Source: Cyanophora paradoxa
Taxonomy: Eukaryota > Glaucocystophyceae > Cyanophorales > Cyanophoraceae
Direction of reading: 5' to 3'
Assembly: GCA_004431415.1 (NCBI GenBank)
Contig: QPMI01000647.1
Span: 97,888-161,887 of the forward strand
DNA length: 64,000 nt
The notes beneath the pieces are model-generated. The model made no database searches and was not told the origin of the DNA. It saw only the letters and a list, made by a program, of their open reading frames with translations. This document shows positions 1-12,100 of this stretch, in pieces; position 1 is the stretch's first letter; each line of letters starts with the position of its first letter. Both the position numbers and the translations under genes were made by a program.

Positions 1-3000
1 TCGGCGGCCGCCCGGCGGATGAGGCGGCCCGCGAAGGCCCGCTCCGCCGCCACGCACGCTGCGCGAGACGCCACAATTTAATATTATAATATATATTGAA
101 GGCTCGCCGCGAGGGCCTATGTCCTAAGCTAAGCTCATCATTCAGTCTAAGCTTTGGGCTCGAGCGAAATTAGAATCAAGCTTATATTTAATTTAGGCCT
201 CTTGAACATGTTTAGGCTGCGGGCGCAGGCCCGCTAACTGTGGGCGCGCACCGTCTCGGATGTCGCGGCCGGCGAGGCCCTCCGAGGCGGCCGCGAGGGC
301 CGCCAGGTCCCCCTCCGGCAGCTGCGCCGGCGAGAGCGAGAGGCTGATCACGATCACGAGCCACGCGCGCGGGCCGGGGGCAGTCGCAAGCTTAAGATTA
401 AGAGGAGAGGCGAGTAGAGGAGCAGTGTTCAATGCTAGCTCGCTGCGCGCTCTAGATCCGAGCACCGTCAATTTAAACGCGAACTCGAACCTGGCGGGCG
501 TAGGCGGCGAAGATGGCGGCGCGGGCGGCGGCGTCGGGCAGCCCGAAGTGAACGACCAGGTCGAAGCGGCTGCCGCGCGGTGCAAGGAATCAAATTAGCT
601 GAAGGTCTGCGATGTACTAGCTACAGATCGAACTGCGAAAAAGATGCTGATAATTTATTATAAAGGAGGAGATCGAAGCCGTCCGCGATCGTCACCTGAG
701 GCCTGGGGGCGCGGGCGGCTCGGGCTCACCTGAGGAGGGCGGCGTCGATGTCCCCCCGCCGGTTCGTGGCTCCCACCAGCACCACCCTGGGGGGAGGGGA
801 GGGGAGGGGGGGGGGAGGGGGAGAAAGGGGTAGGGGTAATCAGGAGGGGGGAGCGAGGGCGCTGGCGCTGGCGGAAATTAATTATAATGGCGGGGGGCCC
901 GCTCGCCGCCTGCGCTGCTGCGAGTCGCGATGGTCCGCAGGGGCGCCGGACCCTCCGGAGCCGCCGGCCGCGGGCGCCGCGCCGCCTTCGGACTCTGTTC
1001 GCGAAAGTAAGAAGTGTCGCCGCCGTCGCCGCCGTCGCCGTCGTCGTCAGCGGGCAGGAAATTCGATTTCGGAGCCGCAAATACAGAGTTCAAGGGTCCG
1101 CCGGGCCGGGGCTGGTGCACGTGGCTGGGGCCAAAGAAACGCACCGAACCCGTCGATGTGCCGCAGCAGAATCGACATGACGCGCGTAGAGGCCTCATGG
1201 ACGCCTGGGGGGGGTATAAGAGCATATCGGATGAGGGAGAGGGAAAGGGAGTTTAATCGGTACCCCGAACGGAGTCCCGCGAGGGGGCCAGCGCGTCGAC
1301 CTCGTCCACGAACAGCAGAACGCTCGGCGCCAGCTGCGCATGCCCCGGATCGCGGGGGTTACTGGATATCGATTGCGGGGGGCGCGGGGCGGGAGGGGGT
1401 ACACGCGCCTTTCGGCACAGGGAGAAGACGCGACTCAGTTCCCGCTCGCTCTCTCCGTACCTAAATGGGGTACGACTGTCAAGTAGCCTGACATCGATAC
1501 GGGAGGGGCCGCTGGGGGCCGGGGTACCACTTGCTGACGATGGATTCGAGCGGCAGGTACACCAGCGGCGCCTGTACATGTGCGGGTACGCAGAGGGCGG
1601 GGTACGTCGTAAATGGGACGTGAAAGGAAGCGATAAAGAGGGGTACAGGTGCCCGCACGTCGCACTGGGCCGCGAGGATGCGCGCGGTCGTCGTCTTGCC
1701 CGTCCCTGTACACGTGAGGCTTCAGATTCTTTAGATTGAGATTTAGATTGAGACTAGATTAGCAGATTTAGATTATTCAGCTTTAGATTTAGAACGAGCC
1801 GAGGGCGCCGCAGACCGGCGCGCGGTGCGGGGCAGCTATGACGCGTCATATTTCATTTATTTATGTATATGCCGCCTCGAACGGGGCGGGACGAGGCGGG
1901 GAGGGATTCGAGGGGGTGGAGATGTAAATATAAGAGAGGGGGTACCGGGTGGCCCCTCGAATAGGATGGCGCGGGGTACGCTGCGCTCCGGACGCTTGCG
2001 CGTGCCCTCCACGATCTGAAGGTGAATCAAATTAAAAGCGATGGGCCTCGACCAGAGCTCGAGGAGAGTGGGATATATATAGGCGCGGGGTACAGCGCAC
2101 GTCCTCGAAGACGGAGGGGTACCTGAACGACAGAACCACCGCGTCCTCTATCTCCTGGAGGGGCGGAGGTACCGGTGTGGGGCGCGCGGGGCTCGCGCGG
2201 GGTACGTGTATAAATCCGAAGTCGCGGACCTGCTTAACGCTCTCGTACCCGGCCAGGCAAGCCCAGTCCAGGCCTAGGCTCGCCGCGGGGGTAGAGGTGC
2301 TGCCGCCCCGGGCCCCCTCTGCCGCTTAAGGCGCCCGAAAGACCAGAAAACCACTTCAGTCATAATATTAAATATTGGGCCCGCGCGTCGAGTTGTGGAG
2401 GGGTACGCTTCACCGTCAGCCCCATCGCCTCGAGCTTTCTCTCCGCATCGACGGATTCGCTGTCCAGCCGAGCGCTAGCTATAGCCTCCTCGGAGCTCCG
2501 CGAGGGCGCGCCCGGACTCGAAGCGGGGCTTTCCCGCTCCTTCGCGATCACGATCGGAGCCTGCGAGCGAAGAAGCGTGCACGTCCCTGTTATCCCTGCG
2601 CTGCCAAGGGGGAACAGAGCCGAAGGGGGGTACGCCGCACGACTTTGGGGGACGGGACTTTTGGGGGCGGGACGATACTCTCTAGCGCCAATTGCAAATT
2701 CTCTGCGCACGGGCCCGAGTGAGGGCCGTCCGGGCTTGAAATCAAATGTTGTAATTTATAAGCCGCAGAGAATTCGGTCTCACCGATGGCGCCGTCCGGA
2801 TCGACTTTCTTTCCGAAGGCCCTGCCGATCAGATCCGCCGAGCTCGAGCTCCCGAGGCGACCGCGGCCCTAGAGAGGGCGGTTGGCGCAAATTTAATGTC
2901 AAATAAAAGGCCATGCGGGGGCGGGCCGGGGGCGGCTGGGCGGGCGCGCGCACACTCCCACGCCGTGGAGGGCGTCGTACATCGCCGTCACGAGGTCGAG

Positions 3001-4654
3001 CTCACGGGACCCCGCACGAGGCCGCCCCTCCGCCCCCTCCGGTTCCTCCCCTGGCCCCAATCAACCCACAAATGTCGGACCCCCCGTCCACCCCGACTAC
3101 CACCATGGCTTCGGCCCCCCCCTCGGCTTCGGCCACCGCGCCGGCTTCGGCCCCTCCCTTGGCTTCGGCCACTCCATCGGCCTCGGCCACCCCCCTGGCT
3201 TCGGCCATCCCTCCTACTCCGACCGACCCTTCCCGACCCCTTGCGACCCGCCTCGTCTCCGCACTCCCCGCTCTCTGCGCCGCCTGCCAGTGCCCACGCT
3301 CGCTCCACACTGCCGTCCCGGCACCTCTCCCCGCCCTGCCCCGCATCCGCTGCCCACCCCCTACCGCTGCCTCCGCACACTCCCTCTCCTTCCTCATATC
3401 TTCCTCCTACCACCTTCTTCACCTTGACAAAACAGGACACCGTTTAATCGGGGTCCTGGGGCGCAGGTGAGGAGGAGGGAGGCGGCTGAGTGAGGAGGAG
3501 GAGGGACGGCGGAGCGGCGGCACGGGAGGGCGGCGGACTGCGAGACATTTCACTTCCAGGGCTCATGAGGGATGGAGGAGTTGATCAAGGGGTGGGCGCG
3601 CGGGTCTGGTTACGGCTATCACCGAAAACCATGGCTCCCCCACTCAGGCGAACCTCCCATTGTTCTCTGCGCGCGCCTCGCGATCGCGATAGCGGCAAAT
3701 TTATAATTAAAGCTGGCGATCAGCAGTCCGATATATACGTGCTTATAATTAGATCGTATCTTTAATTTAGCTTCTCTGCCTCCATGCATATGGCCGCGCC
3801 AGCAGCAAAACGGGGCACTTGCGCACCAGTTCTCAGATAGACGGAGACGCTCTTGGAGCCGGCCGTACGCACTCTGATCCAGAGGGCGAGCTCGCGGGCG
3901 CCTCTGCCGCCGCCGCCCCAGCCGCCCCCACCGCCGAACTTGAGTTTGACGCTCGACTCTGTGATGCTTGCTGTCCAGCCTGCGCAGCGTGGCGCAGGTT
4001 TGCATTTGATCATGAGATATATATGTATCGATCTATAGCTAGATCTAGATCTCGAGTTGAACGCTGCGGCGCGAGCTCGTGCACGCACCGCCAATTGCGG
4101 CGCCGATCTGGCTCGCGGACAGCGCCAACTCAGCGAGGAACCGTGGGACATCCGCCTCGCGCATGTCGATATCCCCATAATTAAGTGAGCAATCGCAAAG
4201 GAAGTGGACGGTGGCGACGCTCCCCCCGAAGCTGCTGGACTCCACTCCAGCGTCGATTGAGGTGGCCTTTCCTGCACAGGTGCACATGCGCGAGCGCGCG
4301 CGCGTCAGTCGAGCGGCATGCGCAAGCGGAGCTCTAGATCTAGATCTACGCACCTCTTTTGGCGGCGACGGCGTCCGCGTGCTGCTTGAGCCTGCGCTTC
4401 ACCTCCGCGATCGAGAGCTCGCGATCCGACTCGGCGTCATCGGCGGCAGCTTCCGCCGCACACGTCTCGAAGAGCAGGAGCGCCGAGCCGGCTGCGGCGA
4501 GCAGGAGCGCCGAACCGGCTCCCAGGGTCGACGTCTGCGGACGCGCCCCGCCGCGCCGCCACTCTCTCCTGTATACGTAGGACACGGGAGTGGCCGCGCA
4601 CGCGCGCAAGGCTGCGGGCGGATGACGGAGGCGCCTGATTGCCCGGGCGAGCAT
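1..4654 (-). CDS. AAA ATPase with mitochondrial presequence, 3' end beyond the left edge
   Basis: An AAA-type ATPase split into about 17 exons. The first exon (4654-4354) starts MLARAIRRLRHPP, an Arg-rich presequence-like N terminus, then a hydrophobic Leu/Ala segment and a charged helix; mitochondrial import is inferred. Exons 4271-4089 and 3979-3827 join in phase and encode an N-terminal region I do not recognise. The AAA module follows: LAGYESVKQ near 2240, EIEDAVVLSF near 2130, RAILFEGPPG near 1965 joined to TGKTTTAR at 1705 (Walker A), SKWY near 1535 joined to GESERELSRVF near 1450, LLFVDEVDAL at 1317-1291 (Walker B), HEASTRVMSILLRHIDGF near 1170, VLVGATNRR near 765, SRFDLVVHFGLPDA near 560, GRDIRD near 260 and AERAFAGRLIRR near 40. 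The motif set resembles a plant/algal organellar AAA family rather than FtsH, which would need a C-terminal protease domain; that end is not in the window. Substrate unknown. Confidence 0.82.
2997..3826 (-). other. Large intron of the AAA gene with imperfect Ser/Ala/Pro-coding repeats
   Basis: No conserved coding segment is visible between exon 3 of the AAA gene (ending 3827) and the short exon near 2955-2996 (DLVTAMYDALHGV). The middle part (about 3110-3220) is a degenerate array built on GCTTCGGCC on the plus strand, and 3240-3420 is pyrimidine-rich. The exon phases do not join directly across this gap, so a small exon is probably hidden here. Confidence 0.5.
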
Positions 4655-4970
4655 CAGCGCGAGTACTAGTTTGCACCGGTACCCCTCCTGGAACTGCATT
4701 CCAACTGCGCCGGGCCGGCCGCTGCGGCGCTGCAGCTGGGCTCGGATATCGATCCGGATCCCGGAGGCTATGGCCCATGGGAGAGCTCCGGGAGGCTAGG
4801 GGATCCGGAGGCTTTTTTCTAAATAAATTGCGCTCGCAAGCCCCAGCTGCAGGCTGCAGCTCGAGGCATCAGCTGCAGCCGATTCAGCGCTAGCTAGCAG
4901 CTTGGAAGGCGAGACGTTTTCGGACAATTCGCTCTCGCATGCACTTGCGACCGGAGCCGGGCCAGGGCCG

Positions 4971-5440
4971 GCATAGTGGAATTCGAAGAACACGCGACTT
5001 TTTCGAAAAGCGAGGAAGCTAATGAAGACCGGACTCAGGGAGACAGGGAGAGAGGGCGGGGGAGGCCGGGGCCGGCGCCGGGCGCTCAGTCGGGGCCGCG
5101 GAGGGCGTACACGAGGTCGCCCGCGCCGCCCTCCGGCCCCCGCTCAGCGGAGCTCGAAGACGTCCTAAGAGAGTAGAAGGCCGCCACTCCGCCCAGGTAC
5201 TAGTAGCAGGGCCACTCCCCGTAGGGCCTCGACCCTTGTCTCCGCTCAGTCGGGGCCGCGGAGGCCGTAGACGAGCATAGTGGAATTCGAAGAACACGCG
5301 AATTTTTCGAAAAGCGAGGAAGCTAATGAAGACCGGAGACAGGGAGAGAGGGCGGGGGAAGCCGGGGCCGGGCCCCGGGCGCTCAGTCGGGGCCGCGGAG
5401 GGCGTAGACGAGATCGCCCGCGCGGAGCGCCGTGCGCCCC
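4971..5440. repeat. Direct duplication at the 3' end of the Slo-type gene
   Basis: A block starting GCATAGTGGAATTCGAAGAA occurs at 4971 and again at 5275, offset 304 bp, and runs for about 165 bp with few differences. Each copy ends in the sequence encoding the last channel residues (..GDLVYALRGPD plus stop, read on the minus strand). A third partial copy of the tail is at about 5246-5274. Only the copy with its stop at 5383 is in phase with the rest of the channel. Confidence 0.85.
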
Positions 5441-6079
5441 GCCGGGTTGCAGAAGACGAACCGCGCCTCGTCCCGCACCTAGGAGGGCGGCCGCGAGGTG
5501 AGGGGGGTACCGTCGAAAGGGGGGGTGTGTGGAGGGGAGCTCTTCGATGGAAACGGAAGGGGGGTCCCTAGAAGGAAGCGTACGGCTCGCCGGGAGGGGC
5601 TGGCGGGCCCGCGCGTTCAATTCAAAGGTGGCCCCCCCCCGGGTCTCGCGATCGCCTACCCCAGCGCCCTAAGCTCAAGGCCAGACACAAGGCCCGCGGC
5701 GCTCTCAGTGTATCTCTGACTTAGATCCGCTCAGGCTCAAGGCTCAGTTAGACTTCGGCTAAAGTTGGACTCAGGCTAAAGCCCCGCGGCGGTCTAGAAC
5801 AGTGCAGGGCCGGGCGGGAGCAGGGCACCGAGAAGCCGCCGCCGGCGCCGCCGGAGCCGACGGCGGGCCCCCGGCGCATGGCGGAGCGGTAGAGGCCGAG
5901 CGGGAGGAGGCCGCTGGCCAGCAGCTCGAGAAAGAGGTCCTCGTAGGGGGCGCCCTGCGCGGGTCGAACCTCAGATCGATGCGGGGGGGATGCAGGGCGG
6001 AGGGCAATCTCGGATAGGAAGCAGCTTAAGTACGAAAGTACGAGGATTGGGGATGGATTGAATTTAGAGCGGGGGCGTG

Positions 6080-6112
<33 letters not shown>

Positions 6113-9100
6113 CGTGGGGGTGGACCATGAGGCGGGCGGGTACGCGGTAGAGTGCGATGGAGGGCGGGCCGGACGGGCGGTGCTCCCCAGCGTCCAGCAG
6201 CCTCTCCACGATCCGCACCACGTTGTACCTTAACATTAAGGTTTGAATTAGTTAGGGCGCAAGGTGGTTTCAAATTAAAAAGCACCCGAGAAAGTAGGCC
6301 TGGCATAGGATGGACTCGAGGAAGTTGCGGCAGAGGGCGGCGCCGGTGGCGAAGGCGGGGCGCATGCGCGCGTTCCCCGCCACTGCCTCCGCCACCAGCG
6401 AGCCGCCCATCACCTGCGCGGGCGGGGGCGGGGGCGGGGGGGTGTTCGTAAGTGGTTGGAGAGGAGAGGATTGGGAGCCGGGTCCCTTGCAGGCGCGGGA
6501 ACGGTAGGAGCAGGGGCGGGTGCCGGGGGGATATCCTCAGGAGCGCCCCCTATCATCTAGATCCCTTACCATCTAGATCCCCTATCGTTGCTAGATCGCC
6601 TCATCGCCTCAAAATAAGGGATTAAAATAGATAGCTCTAGGGGATCTAGGAATAGATAAATCTACGGGATCTGAATCTAGATCTAGATCTAGATAGATAG
6701 CCGCCGGCACCTCGGCGTCGGCGGGGGCGAGGGCCGGGGGCTTCCTCAGGAGCGCGCGGTCGGATCTCGATCCCCTCCTAGATTTCTTCCCATCTACGCC
6801 AGATCCCTTAGGCACCTCGGTGTCGGCGGGGGTGAGGGCGGGCGGCATGCGGAGGAGCGTCCGGTCTGAGACGAGCTCGACGAGGACGCGGGCGGGGTCC
6901 GGCAGCGACGCCGAGGCGATCAGGTACGAGAGCACGGCCTGGCTCTCCGGCGCCTGCAGCGACGCCTGCCCGCGGGTTCAGAGGGGGGGGGGGGGGAGGG
7001 GTGGGGGGGGGGGTGGAGGTGGGGGTGGGTGGGCAAGGTGGGTGGGTGGGTGGGGTCTTAGACGCTTTGCTTTGTTTGGAAAGAGAAGATACTCCAGAGA
7101 GAGACCGAGGCGGGGCTAGCGCTCTCGAATCGAATCGAGTCGATATATGCCTCCGGCGGATTCACTCTTGAGAGTTCTCCGAGCGTCCCGCGAGGGGCTT
7201 AGCGGCCTGGCCTAGAGACGCTTTGCTTTGTTTGGAATGAGAAGATACTCCAGAGGGAGACCGAGGCGGGGCTAGCGCTCTCGCGAGAGGCTGGAAGAAA
7301 GTCTGCCGCGCTGCGCTGCGCTGCGCTGCGCCGTGCTGCGCCGAGGCGACGACGGAGGGGCGGGGCAGGCTCCGTATCCGAGACGCTCTGGTTTGGAGAG
7401 GGAAGGCCTAGAGGACACGAGCTAAGAGGAGGGGCGGGCGGGCGGACCTCGACGGCTGCGACGGCGTTCGCGTCCGTCGCGGTGGATCGGACAAGGACAG
7501 CGGCGGCGCGGGCGCCGCCGGCCCGTAGCAAGTCGTCGCCGCGCGTGCCCGAGCCCTCCACGTACCTGAAAGGATCTTCGTCAGCGACAACAACATGTAC
7601 ACCCACAAGGAGTTTCAGTGGATAGGCTCTGTTTCTTCATCTCTCCGGCAGATAAACTCAAGGGCCGGGCGGGAGCTCCGCGACGTACCATAGCGCCCGG
7701 TCTGCCCGCATCAGCCGCAGGACCGAAGCCGAGGGCGGGCCCTTCGCCAGCACCTGAGGCGGGGCAGAGGCTCAGAAGCGAGAAAGGGATGAGGAGGGGG
7801 AGGGTGGGTACCGCAACCACGCGGCCCTTCTCCCGCCTCATGCTCCTGAGAAGCCTCCGGAGGCCGCTGCGGCGGAGTCGGACGGCGAGGTTGGGGGGAA
7901 GAGAAGGGACCTGGGGTACCGGAGTCTGCCCGTGACCAAGAAGTGGTCGCGGATGAACGACGGCAGCTCCCCGTTGGGCCTGAGGAGGGTACGCTCCTCG
8001 GTGGTACGCTCCTTCTCCGCTTCGTCTTGCTCCTCCTTCTCCAGTCCAAAGGGGTGGTACGGCTCCCAGTCGCCCAGCGCCGCCGCCGCCGCCTCGGGGC
8101 CCACCGCCACCTGCAGGCGTACCCCCGCCAGCTCCGTCCCCCCCTCCGACCGCCCGTTTGCGTGCCCGTTCGCCTGCGCGTCCGAGGCCGCCACAGCCGA
8201 ACCGACGGTACCCCCCGCGAAGATCTCCCCCGTAGGCGATGCCGCCGCTTGCCTCGGGTCCTCCTCTGCGGGGGGTACGCCGCTCAGTGGCGACCCGAAT
8301 ACAGGCAACGCGAACGCGTCGCGGACCGCGGAGGGAGCGGCGGCGGTTGAGGGCGCGCAGGCGAGCTGTGAGCGGGCGGGAGGGCGGCGTGAGGGGCGGA
8401 CGAGCAAGCAAGGCGAGAAAGCAGGGTGGAAAGCAGGGCGCGCCTACGCCCGAGGACACGAAGGCGTTCTTGGTGCCGTGGAGCGATTCCTCCGCAGTAG
8501 CATCGGAGAGACGCTGCGCCGCCGCCTCCGACGTTGCTGCGCCGAAAACCGGGCGGCTCAGCTGAGCCGAGGGGCACGTCATCGCTGCGGCGAAAGCGTT
8601 CGGCGCGCACCGATGACGTAGGCGGCGTCACCAGCGGAGACGACTTGGCGGCTGGGCCCGACGTGGATCGGAATCTCCACTCCCGCCCGCGCCGCGGCGA
8701 TGCCGGCGCGGATGCTCTCCTGGTTGGGCCCGAACGAGCAGGAGCGCCGGGCGGCGAGGTTGGCCCCGGATCCCGAGCGTGGCACGCGGTCGTAGAGCGT
8801 GTTCTCGAAGGAGCTCCGGCCCCGATCCGACGAGGCGCGCCGGCGGAAGTCCATGGAGGAGCGCCCGGCCCCGGGCGAGCCCGGATCCATGTGGATGGAT
8901 GCCTGCACGGCCAGCAACAGCACACCGAACTCCACATGCGCTTTCTGCGGGCCGGGCCGAGATGAGGGGGGTAGAGGGGGAAGAAGCGCGGGGCACGGCG
9001 CGCCGCACCGCCGCGGCCTCGATGACGGTGTACCCTTCGAAAGCCGAGCCCAGGGGTACGCAGTAGATTGATTGGGCGTACCCGTAGTCGTACTCGGCGA

Positions 9101-12100
9101 TCCAGGATTCGTTGTACGGGGGCGCCTCCTCCCAGGGCCCGTCCCAGTCGCCCCCCTTGCGCTGCGGAGGGGTACGGCGATCAGAGAGGACGGGGGAGGA
9201 ACCGCGCGGGGGGTACAGCGCACGGAAGCGTCCTCGAAGAGGGCGCGGACGGCGGGGGGGAAGGCGCGGCGGGGGGAGAAGGCGGGGGCGTGCGGGGGCA
9301 TGCGGCCGTGGACGCAGAGGATGTTGAGGATGAGGGTGGAGAGGCCGCGGCAGGAGAGGGAGCGCGCGAGGAGCGAGGCGTGCAGGTGCCTCGTGGACAG
9401 CGCGAGCGAGGCGACTTCTCGGACGAGGGGGGTAAGGGATTCCCGCCGGAGGAGGCAGAGCATGACGGGCAGCTCGGCCGACTCCTCCCGCAGCGCTAGG
9501 GCACGCATGATGTTGCCCCCGTCCTCGTCCGCCGCCGAGGGCGCCCAATCGTCCGCCAGCAGAACCACTGCGCCGAAACCGGTGGACCAGGGGAGGGAGG
9601 GAGGGGGGGCGCAGCCAGGGGGTACAGTGCGGACCGGACTCTGCGTGGGATACTTTGGCGCGGCCGCGGTCTTGCCGGGATAGAATGGATCCGCGGAGGT
9701 AGACGAGGAGCGAGGCGTAGCGTGCGGACTGGACCAGCGCCTTAAGCTTAGGCTCCGGATCTGCGGGGCGGAGGATGACGACCACACGGCGGTCCACGCC
9801 GTGCGCCTGCGGGGGTACAGCGTTTAGAGAGGAGGGGGGGAACGAAGACGAAGACAGGGGGTACGCGCCGCGGTGAAGAACTCGTTGAGGAAGGAGAGGA
9901 TGACGTCCGCCGAGGCCGAGCCTGGGGGTACCGGGTTGACGTTTGGGGAGGAAGGGGTGGGGGAGGGCTTGGATAGTAGCCGCCTCACCGCCGAGGACGA
10001 TGAAGGGGGTACGGGAGAGGGCGTAAGAACCGCCGTACCCTGCGGTCGGGCTCGCAGGGTGCGGGAGAGGGTGGAGGGGACGGCGGGAGGGGGGTACGGG
10101 ATTCTTCTCGCATCGCGGCGAGGACGCGGGAAGTCTGCGCCGGAATGACGAGCAGCCCGACCACCTGGGGGTACGTGAGGGGCGGGAAAGGGTACGGGAG
10201 CGGCGCGAGAGGGGTACGTACGATGAGAACGACGACGAGGAGGCGCGCGTCCGCGACAGGCGCCACGTCGCTGAGAAAAGAAGGGTTGGCGGGGGATGGG
10301 AAGGGCCGGGGGAGGGCCCTAGCACCCGTATCCGAGGGTTGCGATCGTCACGACAACAACTGAAAGGCAGTGCGTCAGATCTAGACAGAGGGAGGGCGTG
10401 TTGTACCCGGGACGATACTGGAGGGAGGGGTGCACGGTACGCACAGTACACAAAGTCGTGGAACCGGAGAAGCTCGTGGTCCTCTGCGGGCGGAGCGGGG
10501 CAGGGCGGGGCAGGCCCGAACGGTTCACTCAGTTCAAGAACTAAAGAGAAGAAGGAAGACGGGCGGTGCTCGCGTTTTGCGTTGTCGAAAAAGACCGAGC
10601 CGGGCTCGGAGTTGGACGCCCAGAACTCCAGGATACCTGCGCCGAAAAGGGCGTATATACTGAGAAAGCCGAAAGGCGAGACAGCGCGAGGGAACCTCCA
10701 AGCGGCTGTCTTTGGACCGGCAGGGAGAAGGGGACAAGAGCCTTAAGGGAGTGGGGATGACGGGGGCTATCGGCGATCGATCTTATCGATTTATCTATGA
10801 CCGCTCTGGGCAGCGGGTACAGAGAAGCGCCGGCAAACGGTTCATATTCCTTCCACCCGCTGGCTTCGGGCGGGGTATAGGAGGATGGCCGGGGGGCAGG
10901 GGTACAACGCACCGGCGGAGACGAAGACGAGGGCTATGATGGAGATGACCATGGAGAGGACGGAGCGCGCCACGTCCCGCATCCCCAGAGAGAGCGTCTG
11001 CCGCGGCGGGGCGGGGCGTGAGGGGGCGGTGGAGGAAGGGGCGGGGCGGGGCAGGACGAGACGGGTAAAGCTGAGGAGGGGCGGGCAGGCGGGCGCTGCT
11101 CTAACAAGACGGTAAGCAGGGGGGACGGGAGTAGAGAAGGGGGGGGGGGGGGGGGGGGGGGGCGCGGCTGCGGGGGAAGCAAGAGGGGCTATTTCAAACA
11201 AGGCCGAAGGAAGGGAGGGAGAGGGAACCGCGAAGAGGCGGGGAGGGAGGGAGCCGGGGGGGGGGGGGGGGGGGGGGAGGGGCGGTCGAGGAGGGGCAGG
11301 CTGCAAAGCCATGCTAAAGCCATGCTACAGCAGAGAGAAAAAGCGAATGCAGGGCTCGAAATGTCGACAAGGAAGGAGGTCAGGGGGCGGGAGGGGGGGC
11401 AGGGAGACGGGGGGGCGGGGTCCGACCCCCGCAGACGGGGGTATAGAGCGAATGGGGCGCCTAGCGAGGGCCAAAGAGAGGGAAGGGCGAGGGGAGGGGT
11501 ACCGACCTGGACGGACGTGACGATCCGCACCGCGCGGAAGACCAGGAAGACGGAGACGTAGTACCCTTCCCTGCGCGAATCGGGAGGAAATCGGCTGGAA
11601 TTGAGGGGCTCTGGGAGCGGGGCCGGGGGCGGGGTGTTCGGGGAGAGAAGAGGAGAAGGGGGACCGGGGAGAGGGAAGGGGGAGGGGGGGCCAAAGGGGG
11701 GGGGGGGGGGGGTGGAGCTGGGCGGGAGCTGCGGACCGCACGCCGGAGAACTGGAGGATGAGGCCAACCATGGGGAGGACGCCTGCAGGGGGTATGAAGC
11801 TCGCAGGGGGGGCAAAGGGGGCGTACGGCACCTGCGAAGAAGTCGGCAATGCCGATGGGGCTGATTACGTAGCGGATGCGCTCTTCAGCGATCACGAAGA
11901 CGCGAACGAAGAATTCAAGGCAGAAGAAGACGGAGAAGAAGACCTCCGAGACAAACAGGCCGCCCCCGGAGTCTGCGGCGCGGGGCGTCGATTTGGGCGG
12001 CCGGCGGGCAGCGCGGCGGGCGGGGCACGGGCGCCGGGGCGCGCACCGGACGTGTAGGTTCGGATGATGTAAAATGCGCACGAGAGCGTTCCGAGCAGAA

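Noticed and set aside
8628-10451. Long continuous minus-strand frame treated as one exon
   Set aside because: It runs through introns. The channel motifs alternate between frames and are joined by GT-AG borders such as 9864-9807.
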